This document shows positions 24,913 to 36,390 of a stretch of DNA of 64,000 bases, one piece after another. Under the pieces are notes generated by a model, which saw only the letters and a list, made by a program, of their open reading frames with translations, made no database searches and was not told the origin of the DNA. Each line of letters starts with the position of its first letter. Position 1 is the stretch's first letter. Origin of the DNA: Siphlonurus alternatus (Eukaryota > Arthropoda > Insecta > Ephemeroptera > Siphlonuridae); assembly GCA_949825025.1 (NCBI GenBank), contig OX463784.1, positions 22,379,868 through 22,443,867 on the forward strand, written 5' to 3'. The position numbers were made by a program, and so were the translations under genes.

Positions 24913-25591
24913 TTATAGTTGTCTACGTTTTACACGTGGTATATTTTTCCCGTGATTAGTGTTTAGTGTAATACTACATATTTACTGACAGAAAGTTCAA
25001 ATTTTGGTTATCAAGGTAAATAGATTATGCCGGTTATATCGATGCTTCCACCTGTTATTCATCAGCCACCACAGCAGCTATAGTTTAATCATGGCATAAC
25101 CGCAATTTTGATCAACAATATCTAATGCACGATAATTTTAAAGAAGACTCACACTCATTTAGAACAATATTTATTGCTTTAGCTCATGATTTAAACAATA
25201 TATTTAGCATGTTTGCAAATTTAATGTTGATAGAAAATTTAACAAGGTTAATGATAAATGTGATTTAATCACATCAGATACGCCACTGCTCTCAAACATC
25301 CACGACCATGGCACACACATTTTACTGTCCACACACGTTTGGTACTTTAATAATATTGTACTTGAAGAAAGTGTGCTTTATGATGACGCGAGCACTATGA
25401 AGACCGTAAGAGCATGCAGTGGACAGTAGAACTCCAGAAACTATAATTATTATCTTCATGTTAGCGGATCCAAACCCTATATATACTGCATCGTACGTGT
25501 CAAATGGTAGCTCGTTCCGGGCGAATGATAGGTTATAGTATACGTACATATATTATTATATAATATTTTTATTTATATATATTTTTAAAAA

Positions 25592-25940
25592 TCCGCTCTG
25601 TGGTGTAGTGGTTAGTAACTCCGACTCTGGTCCGAGAGGTCCCCGGTTCAATACCCGAATCCGTCAGACTTTTCGTGACTTGGGATGGGTGTGACTGATT
25701 ACTAGATGATGGAGTGGTAGGAGGAAGGTAGTTTAATTACGACTGTCTATACTCCGCTGCCTTGCAGTCTTGCACTGCCACTGCAGGCTGCACAGATCTG
25801 GTAGTAGGAGCCCAGAAGAGTGCAGAAAAGGGTTCTGGGAGCCTGGTAAGCCCCAGCATGGTCGCAAGATAACTCCTACTGGAAAGGCTAAAATATCGGC
25901 CTGGCCACACTCGAAAGGGTAATAACGGCGTCAAGGATAT
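25592..25940 (+). mobile_element. tRNA-derived SINE in the loop of the fold-back element
   Basis: The head (25592-25668) resembles a tRNA gene: an A-box region TGGTGTAGTGGTTAGTAA, an anticodon-arm-like hairpin CCGACTCTGGTCCGAGAGG and a B-box GGTTCAATACC. A unique ~270-bp body and an A/T-rich tail follow. Flanking strings ATATTTTTATTTAT and ATATTTATTTTTTATT may be decayed target duplications. It has no stable acceptor stem, so it is a SINE and not a tRNA gene. It must be younger than, or carried with, the fold-back element. Confidence 0.8.
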
Positions 25941-26290
25941 TTATTTTTTATTATTTATTTTTTATTAACATTCATTACAATATCGTCGTATTATATGGGG
26001 TTGCTTAATTTTGTCGACTAACTGGAATAAAAGTTACTTTTTTTTTTTGCTATATATTAATGTCATAAAGGCTTGATTTGATCTAACTTACGATCCGATG
26101 ATGTTTCAAAATAAAAAAAAATGTATTGATCACGCTTAAATGTTCATTTTGAGATGATTTTTCATCTGCTGGCGCGATATTAAAAGACACTACATATACA
26201 GTATATATATTTACATATATATATTGAAATAAACCCTACAACACAAAAATCTTAATATTATGTCATATAGTTATATACACAAAAATCTTA

Positions 26291-27314
26291 ATAATATGTC
26301 ATATATACGTTCAGATTATTTATATAGTGAAATTGTTTCTGATTTGTTTTATAATATAGTATGAAACGTTTTTTTAATTTATGTAACTAATTACAACTCA
26401 ATTGCCTAGCTAGGCTGTGGTATATACTGTATACTTGAGAATTAAAGTATTATGTATCGTATTATCGCAAGTCAAAAAGGTATTGTATATATTCAACTGG
26501 CAATAATGTTATATATGTGATAGATGCTTAGATTTTTGTGTATAAAGTGACTGTTATTAATACCTTAAGTTTTTTTTTTTTGTAAATTTTTAACAAACTC
26601 TATATAGTATATACATAAATATAAATATTATAGGTCGAATGCTGGCAACTGTTGCTAATAAATGGGTAGTAACGAAGTATACAAGCAGCATAATTATATA
26701 TACAATAATAATATACAGTATATTATAATATTATATATATCTATAGTTTACTATTATTATTTGTGTAATATAGTTTTCAGTAAGCCGGAGCGGCGCGGCG
26801 TTGAACGCGGTGCGCTGCACATGTATTTTAACATTGTATCTCCCCTCTGAGCGAGCGCCTTTCACGCGCGCGCTTGACGAAAAAAAATCATAACTTCTTT
26901 CCTCATCATAGTACATACATAAAAATAGTGTTCACGCATAGCTTATAACATTTGCCAACTATTTTATTCGAAGCATTTAAATATTCCACCATTATTTAAC
27001 GTTGTAAATCTATAAATAGTAAAGAACAAACAATTAAATATTAATTAAATTGACAATTAAGAGCATAATTATTAAAAATAAGTAAATTTTCTTTGTATAT
27101 TATAATAAAACACACTTTCTTCTTTATTTCTGCGTTTTCAGTTTTTCTTTGCTGCATCTGGTTAGCTAGAAAAAAATTAATACAAAAAGTCCTTTTTTTA
27201 CGACTTTACACCAATATGGCGGCTAACGCTCCAGGCGGATTTTGGGGGAACTTCACTGGGATGTTCAGAAGGTTAAAATAAACCGATTTTGAAAAATTCA
27301 GTAACTTGCGAATT
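26291..27314 (-). repeat. Right inverted arm of the fold-back element
   Basis: Reverse-complement copy of 23733-24764. Small differences include a one-base change in the poly-A run and a few substitutions, so the arms have either been recently made or been kept similar. Confidence 0.85.
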
Positions 27315-27930
27315 TTTTTACTAAAAAAAATATTATGCTTGGAAAACCAGAATGAGTAAGATAATAAAATATTTTACACTGCAGTTTTTAGCATTATTAA
27401 ATTTATAATATAAATTGTTTTTTGAGGTCAAGAGTACAAGTTTCACGATTCTTTGATGTAAAGCTTTAATCTTGAGTTGATAGGTTTTTGCAAACTACAT
27501 TATACACGTATAAAATTTTACCACAACCGCTAAATTATATGAATATACATAGATTTAAATTGCATTTTAAGGTATTTGAGGGTTCAAAAAAAAAAAAAAA
27601 AATTGGCACCACATTATTCAAGATCCTCCATTCAAATTTGTACTAAAAATGCCATGATAAAAAAAAATATTTATATATTTTCCCATATTATTATGAGTTT
27701 TATTAAAAAAAAAAAGTAAATTTTACTGAAAAACATGCTGTCAGGAAAATAAAGTTTAGGGATATGCTAGCAAGTGATTTAAAAAATACAATATATAATG
27801 TAATAATTAATTTAAATAGTTAAATTGAAGATAATTTTACTACAAATTTCCACATGTTCTCTATTTGAGCAATCATGAGGTTCTGTCGTTGTGTGTTTTT
27901 CTGCCAACTAAATTTATAATATGTATATTC
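27315..27930. other. AT-rich stretch
   Basis: Nothing recognised. Poly-A run at about 27588-27601. Confidence 0.5.
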
Positions 27931-27931
27931 A

Positions 27932-28038
27932 TCGCCTCGAAAAAATTCCTTTTCTGCCTTGTTAATCAGTACGCTCCATAAAAATAACACAGGACATGGT
28001 GATTAACAAAGCTGCAAAAGAGAAATTTTCCAAGGCGA
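27932..28038. mobile_element. Palindromic mini-element, family P, copy 2
   Basis: TCGCCTCGAAAAAATTCC at the left pairs with AGAAATTTTCCAAGGCGA at the right, and the inner GCCTTGTTAATCAGTACG pairs with ACATGGTGATTAACAAAGC. Same architecture as 7218-7320. Confidence 0.75.
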
Positions 28039-28039
28039 C

Positions 28040-29365
28040 GAGGGTAAATTCATTCCTTAAAAAAATATTACTTTAAATAGCTTATTAAATACATTCAGAA
28101 TTCTACTTAAATACAACGTATGGACGCAGTAAAGATGTTTAATATAAGCTCATAGCTATAGCCGGATAACACGAATATTCTAATACTATTACATACTTGA
28201 TATATTGTATAAGAACACACCCTGTAAAGTATAATTAGATTCAAATGATATTATGTCAGCATTATAACTTTAAACCAAATACATATTTGATATCATGGTA
28301 TATATAAACGTATAAGCTGCTTATATATTTTTATAAGAGATATTACTATGTAAATTTAATAGTATCAAGTTATCAGACTTCGATTGTTTGTGTATCTTTT
28401 TTATATATAAATATTTATTGCTATATCATTTAAAAAATATGGCTATATAAAATTTTGTATATAAAATAGCAAGAGCTGTTTTGCATATTATAAAAAAGAG
28501 AGATAACTTTAAAAAAATAAGTATTTATTTGAAGTAAATATCAGTCGGTGTTTGTGTTTGAAAACTGGGTAAAATATTACAGACATGATAAAGGTTATAC
28601 TCTCTAAAATAAATATAGGAAATTGGCACATATTGTAAAAATGGTCTATCTGGTTTTGGAACTTGCACCAGTTCAATTTTTTTACAACCTTGAATGTATC
28701 TCAAAGTGTTTTAACTTATTTAAATATTTATTTTATCATGATATACATATTTTGTTAATATTTAAATTAGTTGAACTATAACAAGCTACATAAAAAATTG
28801 ACAGCTAAAAAAAAAATAATGTAGAAGCAAGTTTTTACAAAATTTACGATTTACTAAAAATATAAATTTAAATACCTTGTTGTTTTAATGATATTCTGAA
28901 TCGATAAATAGCTTTTTTATATCAAGATTATCAAAACATCTTCTATTGTTTTATGAAAGGAGGGTTCTATTTATTCTAAAGAATATGGAATTCAAGCAAA
29001 CGTAATATATAGTAATAGTAGAAATGGTAGGTAGAAATTTGTTGGTTTTAATTCTTTTTTATATGTCTCATGATATTTATTTTGTTTTATCGAACCACAT
29101 TAATATAAATATTGGAGTTATATAACTTTAATTTGATCTGGTCATTTACTTGCCTTGAAAAAATCAACTAAGGCAACTGTACAGTGTGGTTATTTGAAAA
29201 TTTTGCAACAATAGATACCTCGATGGACCTACAAGCTATCAAACTGGCCAGAAAAGAGTAGTATATATAACACAAAAAAGACCATGCAGTCTACAGTTTT
29301 ATCATGCCATGCTTGCAGTGACGGTGTCGATGAAAAGAATGAACTGACATAAAAAATAATAAATA
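28040..29365. other. AT-rich stretch
   Basis: No gene or clear repeat. Confidence 0.5.
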
Positions 29366-29368
29366 TTA

Positions 29369-30052
29369 AGAGGGGATTGCGCTGACGTCATGCGAGGAGG
29401 GCCAGAATGCACGGACTAGCATTTAAACAAAGTGTGCAATAATTTTTTACTCAACTTAATAAAATAATTCAAGTTTAAATACTTTAATAATACTTTAACA
29501 GTACACGATAGAACTCATAAAAAAAATCTCACTGCCAAAAAAACTGTTAAAAGTATTTTTTATAATTTTTTTTTCGTCAGTTTGCCCATGCTCACTGTAT
29601 AATCTGGCCTGCAAAAACTTTCTCTTTTCCCTCCCTCCTGCGCCCCCTTCGCAATGTGTTAGTATAGGGAAACCCCTCTCCCGCCTCACGTAAACATAAA
29701 CAGAAATCAGCTCTTGCTGTTTTTGTTTACGAGGGAAAATAGCATAGCAGGTATACGAACGGTCAGAAGAGTAGAAAAGTGAAAGTGGAGGTCCAAATAT
29801 GACATTAGATAAGAGAAATGACAAAGAAAATTAAAATAAAATAGTTTTTATTGTTCTTTAATGATGCGATTTTTTGCATGCTATCTATCGTTTATTGGTG
29901 TATTTTTATAATTTTTTAAACCTGATTTATTTTGTTTAATAAAGTGAAAAAAATTCAATATGTTATTTGTTTATAAACTAGTAGTCTTTGCATTCTGGTC
30001 CTCCATAGGGCAGCTTAACTTACAGGGGCATGACGTCAGCGCAATCAACTCT
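29369..30052. mobile_element. 684-bp inverted-repeat element with CRE in its ends
   Basis: AGAGGGGATTGCGCTGACGT at the left pairs with ACGTCAGCGCAATCAACTCT at the right, and a second inner pair is GGGCCAGAATGCA against TGCATTCTGGTCC. Each end thus carries TGACGTCA (29383-29390 and 30031-30038). The middle has a GC-rich pyrimidine block and a hairpin GTAAACATAAACAG/CTGTTTTTGTTTAC. The 109-codon minus-strand frame at 29495-29824 lies entirely inside and has no recognised domain. Probably a non-autonomous DNA element. Confidence 0.7.
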
Positions 30053-30059
30053 ATACATT

Positions 30060-30539
30060 TATTATTTATTACATAACGTTATATTATTGTTATTACATGT
30101 GTGGGTGCGTTATAATAATGTTATAAATATTAGATAATATGAATATGAGAACAAAAACAAAAATATACAGAATAATGTTCCACGAAATTACGCGAGAAAA
30201 CAATGATATATTTTCTACTATGATATACCTTTGTCTAATGTTATTTTTATCTCATTTATTATATTGAATATATAAAATCATAAAATTTCCCCATTCAATT
30301 TCTATTCATTATACGAGAGTTTATTTTCATACTTCGCTTAAGCTGAAGTGAATTAATTAATACGTGCACGGTATAATATAATGTATACATGAAAACATTC
30401 AATGAGTGGGGAGTTTCAATAGGTTTTACAATAATATATTACGTTATTGATTCATAATTATATTATATTTGCATGTCAATGAATATGGAAGAATAAATTT
30501 GTGGCATTGTTATAACAAAATGAGATTTTATAATCAAAT

Positions 30540-30540
<1 letters not shown>
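30060..30540. other. AT-rich stretch
   Basis: Nothing recognised. Confidence 0.5.

Positions 30541-30544
<4 letters not shown>

Positions 30545-30613
<69 letters not shown>
30545..30613. repeat. (TC)n microsatellite
   Basis: About 34 uninterrupted TC units. The Arg-Glu run read on the minus strand is an artefact. Confidence 0.99.
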
Positions 30614-30616
<3 letters not shown>

Positions 30617-31012
30617 ATAATACATTCTGATTGCAAATGAAATATAATAAATTTTATATATAAATATTTTCAATTGATTTTATCGTTTATAAATACTTCA
30701 TTACAATTCAATTTTATATACATATTTTTTTAAAAGCATTGTGTTTTGTCTGAAATAACATGATTTTGGTGTAATAATATTCGATCCACATGGTATAATA
30801 GTACGCAATAAAAAAATTAGTTTTTAATATTGAATTTTTATATATAAAATCACCAAATCCTCAGCTCTTTAAATATGTACATAATTAATAATAGTGTTGG
30901 CCCTGTTTGAAAGATATCCCCAAAATACAATCATTGCTTAAGTTGTATCCGCGGAAATCTGGGAAGTTTAAAGTCTAACTGTAATATAAAATTGACCAGT
31001 GCATTTGTACAC

Positions 31013-31123
31013 TCGATGCCTCAAAAAATCTCCCACTTGCAGCCTTGTTAATCACCATGCTCTGTGTTATCCTTACGGAGCATGGTGATTAACAAGGCTG
31101 CAAAGAGAAATTTTCCGAAGCGA
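31013..31123. mobile_element. Palindromic mini-element, family P, copy 3
   Basis: The best-preserved copy. GCAGCCTTGTTAATCACCAT pairs with ATGGTGATTAACAAGGCTGC without mismatch, and the loop TGTTATCCTTACGG is near that of copy 1. Confidence 0.8.
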
Positions 31124-31399
31124 TGACTATACAAGATTGGTCCAGTTTAGAAAAATATATAAATATACAAATATGTGTATTACAAGTACTGGGATATGTT
31201 GTCACAGACAATCACCATCATATGCAGACTTTGAAAAGAGACAAAAATGGATGTAAGAATTAACCTTTTGACGTTTAGATTATGATTAAAAATTGTGTTG
31301 AAAATACTTTGTAATGCATACATTTCAAATATAAAACAAGCTAAGGAAGCAATGTAATTTTAATATGGAGATAATAATTTTATTGACTTATAATTCCCC

Positions 31400-31770
31400 C
31401 ATAAATCAGCAACGTTAAGTGCTGAGTCGGTCGGGCGGTCGTGCAACAAAACGTGCTCGCGTGATCCACCGGCCTCACTTCTTAAATTCACGCGCCCTCT
31501 TTATCGACACAAACATTTAAACGTGCGAGCTCGAAACCCGCCCCAACCCTTCAGTTGCTTAATCCCCGAGCACTCATTAATCAGAGGACCACAAGAAAGT
31601 TATACATCAGTTTTAGTGCTTTCAATTGAACGACTATTTACTCTGCATGCAGTCGGCAGGTAAATTTATAGACTGAGGGTGTTGGAGCAAAGATGGATCG
31701 ATTACCGCCCCTTCAAGTCTTGACACGCAATTAAGAAGGGGAGGGGGTGAATATGTAGGGGGCAGTACGA
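31400..31770. promoter_or_regulatory. GC-richer island, possible conserved non-coding DNA
   Basis: A ~350-bp stretch of balanced composition in AT-rich DNA. It contains GTCGGTCGGGCGGTCGTGC, CACGCGCCC, TTAATCC and CATTAATCAG (homeodomain-like cores) and GGGGAGGGGG. No repeat relative and no open frame across it. The regulatory role is inferred. Confidence 0.25.
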
Positions 31771-32040
31771 CTGATGTTTGAGGTTATAATATTATACAAA
31801 GAAAAACCCTGCAAAATATGAAATAATTATTTTTAAATAGATTAAAATTATTAAAAAAAAAATTAAATAATAAATAACATAATATATATTTTTTATAATT
31901 ATAAATATAATATAATTATATTTTTTAAATAAAATTCTACAAACATCATTAATAAAATTATAACAAAATAATATTTAAATAAAATATGGTTACATTAAAT
32001 TTCATTGCAATAACTCAAATTGAGTATAAATTTGGCACAT
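31771..32040. other. AT-rich spacer
   Basis: Nothing recognised. Confidence 0.5.
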
Positions 32041-32044
32041 TATG

Positions 32045-32558
32045 TTATAATATGTCTGCCTAACCTATTAGCACTGCAGCTCCAAAAGAGATAAATAAAA
32101 GTAGATTTAAAATTTTGGGGGAGGTAAGAAGAGCACACGGTCCGCACGGTCGAGCACAGTCCACTTCATTAAGGCCTGCGCACTATAATATCGATCTCGA
32201 TTATTTTTTGAAATAATAGTCCTAGATTTCCAATTTTACATTGAGTTATATGCAACTTTGACCCCGAAATTTTCATGGAAGGAGTGGTTCTACAATTTTG
32301 AAACTTTACACACGGTATGATATGGAGTTTAGAAATAATGCCTGGGGTGTAAAAATACCAAGAAAAATTTATTTCTATTGGATTTAATTTGACAATGCTA
32401 TAGCAAATGGAGTGGACTACTATTTTTGATCGCGCGCTTCGCAGTGCGCAGACTTTGGTGGAGTGGGCAATGGATCAAGCCATACCAAACAGGTTACCAC
32501 GCCCTTTAATATGGACTGGGTGGAAATGTCTATTATACATAGTAACATTCGTGGTGTT
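32045..32558. mobile_element. Family H1 element, degraded, with a nested MITE
   Basis: The left part (GCAGCTCCAAAAGAGATAAA, AAAATTTTGGGGGAGGTAAG) matches 17205-17340, and the right end ACATTCGTGGTGTTC matches its TIR. A second element sits inside at 32173-32452. Confidence 0.5.
32173..32452. mobile_element. 280-bp MITE (CTGCGCACT ends), nested
   Basis: CCTGCGCACTATAATATCGA at the left pairs with GATCGCGCGCTTCGCAGTGCGCAG at the right. An inner pair is ATTTTTTGAAATAATAGTCC against GGACTACTATTTTTGAT. It appears inserted in the surrounding H1 element. Confidence 0.5.
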
Positions 32559-32705
32559 CTGAGATGAACAGTATACAGGGGGCGCGACTGCACACTAGGG
32601 TTTGAAGCAAATAAAAATTGCTTCTACCTGCCAGCTGATTTTTTCCCACTATTTCTTCCCACTATAGTAGGAAGGTCAGACCTTTTCAACGTTATTTCAT
32701 GTTAA

Positions 32706-33070
32706 GGTAGAGATAATATGGATCAGCTGGCCCAATGCTAAAAAAATCCCATTCATAAAAATTATGAAAAAAATTTATAATGTTCTCCTTAACATACCTT
32801 ATCAGTGGGTAAAATATCAGGTATACAAAAACGAGCTGGTTTTTGAGTTATTAATTTTTAAAGTTGACTAATTTAACATGGAGAAACGGAACTTCCATGT
32901 TAAATTGGTCAACTTTAAAAATTAATAACTCGAAAACTAGCTCGTTTTTGTATACCTGATATTTTACCTACTGATAGGGGATGTAGAGGAGAACATTTTA
33001 AATTTTTTTCATAATTTTTATGAATGGGATTTTTTTAGCATTGGGCCAGCTGATCCATATTATCTCTACC
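32706..33070. mobile_element. 365-bp near-perfect palindrome flanked by TTAA
   Basis: GGTAGAGATAATATGGATCA at the left pairs with TGATCCATATTATCTCTACC at the right, and pairing continues almost to the centre (CATGGAGAAACGGAACTTCCATG region, about 32877-32900). TTAA lies on both sides (32702-32705 and 33071-33074), the target duplication of piggyBac-like elements, although CC-type piggyBac ends are not seen. It has no coding capacity. Confidence 0.8.
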
Positions 33071-33210
33071 TTAAGGGATCAGCTGTGGTGGTAAAAGGAG
33101 AAACTTTTTTTTGCCTCAGCGCGAATGGTGTAGAAGAGCGGGCGTTAGCTTTCCATATAATAGTATATAGTTCAGTGACAGTATACCTAATTTAATCATC
33201 AAACATTTAC

Positions 33211-33543
33211 AATGGACAACATACATGAAAAAATTTTATTGCAGAAATGAATAGAGGGTACCAAATTGTGCTACTCTGAATTTTTTCAGATTTTTTGGAG
33301 ACCCGGAACTATTTTTAAATAATTATTGAAAGTCCTGTGATTTCAGTTGGCACCTCTGAATTCTTAATAAAAAGGATAGAGACTGGACGCCTATTGACGC
33401 CTCCAGGGGGCGTGGCCGCACTTTCAATAATTATTTAAAAATAGTTCTGGATCTCAAAAAAATCTGAAAAAATTCAGAGTAGCATAATTTGGTACCCTCT
33501 ATTCATTTCTGCAGTATTTTTTTTTTCATGCATGTTGTCCGTT
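33211..33543. mobile_element. 333-bp hairpin element, family H2, copy 1
   Basis: AATGGACAACATACATGAAA pairs with CATGCATGTTGTCCGTT. The arms continue as GCAGAAATGAATAGAGGGTA, TTTTTTCAGATTTTTTGGAG and CGGAACTATTTTTAAATAAT on the left, mirrored on the right. The loop has a GC-rich piece (CGCCTCCAGGGGGCGTGGCC). Shares its arms with 47063-47396 and part of 17205-17670. Confidence 0.75.
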
Positions 33544-33549
33544 ATTGTT

Positions 33550-34095
33550 CTAATTAATTAGAAACAAGGGGACAGGAATTGCTTTTTTTTAATTACTAAA
33601 AAGGAATGTACACCATTGTTAATAATATAATTAAATTAATATTTCTATTAATAAATGAAGATTCATGAAAATTTAATTTTTAACTTTATAGCTACATTGT
33701 TAGTTAAGAAATCAAGAAATTGATTGTTAACAAAATGAAAGAAGATTAAAATTGTAAAGCAATTAAGTTCCTACTTTCTTTATGTAGAAGTTTGGTACGA
33801 AATTTAATTTCGTTTTCTTCTTTAATTACTTTTCTACTTGTAATGAAAAGAAGTAAAGAAAGGAAGATGCCTTTCTCTTTTGTTAACATAATTACAAACC
33901 TGACTATTTAATTTAAACATTTTATTGAGAATACTTTCTTGTTTTATATCTCAATTGTTTTCTATACACACTGAACGAAATTCAGTCTTACTTTTAGTGC
34001 TTTTTAGATTTATATCAAATTTCTACTTCAATTATTTTATTCTGATAATTAACAACAATAAAAATAACATATTATAGCTACAGTATATTACAAAT
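33550..34095. other. AT-rich stretch
   Basis: No gene. Pyrimidine- and purine-rich strings at 33750-33890. Confidence 0.5.
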
Positions 34096-34097
34096 CT

Positions 34098-34218
34098 TAG
34101 TTTACGTTTGGATTCGACTGCGCGCGGCAGCCATCTTGAAATTTATATTAAGGCTCTTACGGATGGCGCCGTTCAGTCTAGATTGTGGAGCTTGGCGCCA
34201 TAGAGTCGAGCGTAAACT
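34098..34218. mobile_element. ~121-bp MITE (AAGTTTACGCTCGACTC)
   Basis: TTAGTTTACGTTTGGATTCG at the left pairs with AGAGTCGAGCGTAAACTT at the right. An inner GATGGCGCCGTTCAG / CTTGGCGCCATAG pair follows. It abuts the next MITE with four bases between. Confidence 0.6.
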
Positions 34219-34222
34219 TACC

Positions 34223-34384
34223 CTGCGTCCCAAATCACTTTCTCGTCCGCTGTAGGGGCCCTAAATGAACTTTCCCCTCCCCTCCAATATGGCCGCTATA
34301 TAAGTAGGGCGCATATGATGCACCCTACATTTCGCCGCCATTGTAGGGAAGGATAGTAGGCGAGAATGGACATTTGGGACGCAG
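34223..34384. mobile_element. 162-bp MITE (CTGCGTCCCAAAT)
   Basis: CTGCGTCCCAAATCACTTTC pairs with GAATGGACATTTGGGACGCAG. Inner pairs include TCTCGTCCGCTGTAGGG and a centred TAGGGCGCATATGATGCACCCTA. The minus-strand frame 34261-34629 bridges this MITE and the next element and is not a gene. Confidence 0.75.
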
Positions 34385-34778
34385 CCTTGACTTGTTATAT
34401 GATACTGTACGGTGCCGCGGCGTAGTGAACTATAACAGAAAATGTTACAAAAGCTGTTATATAGTCGTTTTATAGGGCTCCTAGGAATTGGTCCGAAGAG
34501 GAATTGGTCCGAAAAGGAATTGGTCCGAAAAAGAGGCGGTGCCAACGAGGAGTGGGGGGTTCTTAAAAATGTGTCAGATAAAAATGGCAACGCTGCAAAC
34601 GATTCGGACCAATTCCGCTTTCGGACCATTTCCTCTAAATATGATTTTTGTTTAATTTTGGTAGCATTACAAAGTGTAATCAGTAATCATTTTAAAAATG
34701 CAGTTAACTACTAAAAGTGCATTTATTGCAAATTGCAGACACTAACTCTATTTAAAAAAAGACGGCCAAAAGAAGGCG

Positions 34779-35230
34779 AAGAATTGGTCCGAAAGGGGAA
34801 TTGGTCCGAAAGCTTTATAATGTCAATTAAGAGGAATTGGTCCGAAAGCTTTTATTTATAATGTCAAAATAGAGGAATTGGTCCGAAAGCTTTATAATGT
34901 CAAAATAGAGGAATTGGTCCGAAAGCTTTATAATATCAAGAAAGAAGAATTGGTCCGAAAGCTTTATTATGTCAATTAAGAGGAATTGGTCCGAATGCTT
35001 TATAATGTCAAAATAGAGGAATTGGTCCGAAAGCTTTATTATATCAATTAAGAGGAATTGGTCCGAAAGCTTTATATTGTCAATATAGAGGAATTGGTAC
35101 GAAAGCTTTATAATATCAATAAAGAGGAATTGGTCCGAAAGCTTTATAATGTCAATTAAGAGGAATTGGTCCGAAAGCTTTATAATGTCAATTAAGAGGA
35201 ATTGGTCCGAATGGGGAATCCGTCCGAAAG
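34779..35230 (+). repeat. Left array of ~36-bp units in the 2.2-kb element
   Basis: Units vary by AATGTCAATTAAGAG, AATGTCAAAATAGAG and AATATCAATAAAGAG spacers. Decayed units (GGGAATCTGTCC, GGAAACTGTCCGAA) continue to about 35360. Confidence 0.9.
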
Positions 35231-36066
35231 CTTTATTTTATATCAGTAAAGGGGAATCTGTCCTAAAATTTAATTTCATAAGTAGAGAGGAAACTGTCCG
35301 AAATGGGAATTCGTCTGAAATCTTTACTATATATATATATATCAATAAAGAGGAATCTGCCATGTATTTTAATTTTAAATTGGGGGTGTGGGGGAGGCCA
35401 CTGCAGGCTCGTTTGTTTTTGTTTGAAACCCCATGATTAAAAAAAAGAGAATGATCTAGTACAATACTGCAAAACTGTGTATATATTATTTCTTCACGTA
35501 CTAATTTTTTTAATTTTTTCAATATGTACGTATGAGGTGATTTGACTTCGTTTTCAATTTTTTAATATTTTACTAAGAAGAATAAGTTGTTATCTTTTAA
35601 TTGTGCAGTTGCATAAAAAATTATTAAAGCTTTAAAAAATCATTTTAAATACATTTTTAGCCAATAAGACAAGATGTAATAGTCCATCAAATGACAACAT
35701 GCTTTAATTGAATAATTAAATATTTCCAATGTGCTTTTTGACCTTTTTCTGTCATTTGTACGTATAATTTTTTTAAAAATAATTACATATTTTTATATTC
35801 ATAATAATTATATTGATTAAGGATTTCCCTAAAACTTACAATGATGGATGCTAATTTGTTATATAATTAATACCACAGAATCTTGTTATTTGTGTAGCTG
35901 AATTTTAATAATTTGAATAATATTTACAAAAATATCACTGTGTCCAAAAATTACATAGATATCATGACTGAAGTGATTTTTTAGCAATTTTGAATTCCAC
36001 CCTTATTCCATATTATTAATTTTTTATCATAAAATTTCATTTTATATTTTAGTTTGTGATATAATA

Positions 36067-36390
36067 AACCTTTCGGACCAATTCCTCTATATTGACATAA
36101 TAAACCTTTCGGACCAATTCCTCTTAATTGACATTATAAAGTTTTCGGACCAATTCCTCTTAATTGACATTATAAAGTTTTCGGACCAATTCCTCTTTAT
36201 TGATATTATAAAGCTTTCGGACCAATTCCTCTTAATTGACATTATTAAGCTTTCGGACCAATTCCTCTTTATTGATATATTAAAGCTTTCGGACCAATTC
36301 CTCTTTCTTGATATTATAAAGCTTTCGGACCAATTCCTCTTAATTGATATATTAAAGCTTTCGGACCAATTCCCCTTTCGGACCAATTCT
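36067..36390 (-). repeat. Right array of ~36-bp units in the 2.2-kb element
   Basis: Ten inverted units of TTCGGACCAATTCC with the same spacer types as the left array. The number and order of spacer types differ from the left, so the arms have expanded or contracted independently. Confidence 0.9.

Larger units (their letters stand above)
23733..27314. mobile_element. 3.58-kb fold-back element with ~1-kb inverted arms
   Basis: The left arm (23733-24764) and right arm (about 26291-27314) are inverted copies that differ at few positions. The ends are TTCGCAAGTTACTGAATTTT and AAAATTCAGTAACTTGCGAA. Both arms carry a CpG-rich block (GCGCGCGTGAAAGGCGCTCG in the left arm) and the string CCGCCATATTGGTG. 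Because the arms match, the same three frames appear in mirror image, and none is a recognised protein. The loop (24765-26290) holds a tRNA-derived SINE. No transposase is visible and no target duplication could be assigned, so the superfamily is unknown. A segmental inverted duplication is the alternative. Confidence 0.85.

Noticed and set aside
25592..25668. A functional tRNA gene
   Set aside because: A and B boxes are present but the acceptor stem does not pair and a SINE body follows.
29495..29824. 109-residue minus-strand frame
   Set aside because: Lies wholly inside an inverted-repeat element, no domain, and spans a hairpin.
30476..30673. 65-residue frame with an Arg-Glu run
   Set aside because: Reads through the TC microsatellite.
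34779..35230. Regularly spaced repeats resembling a CRISPR array
   Set aside because: Eukaryotic context, spacers are themselves near-identical, and the array is mirrored inside a transposon.
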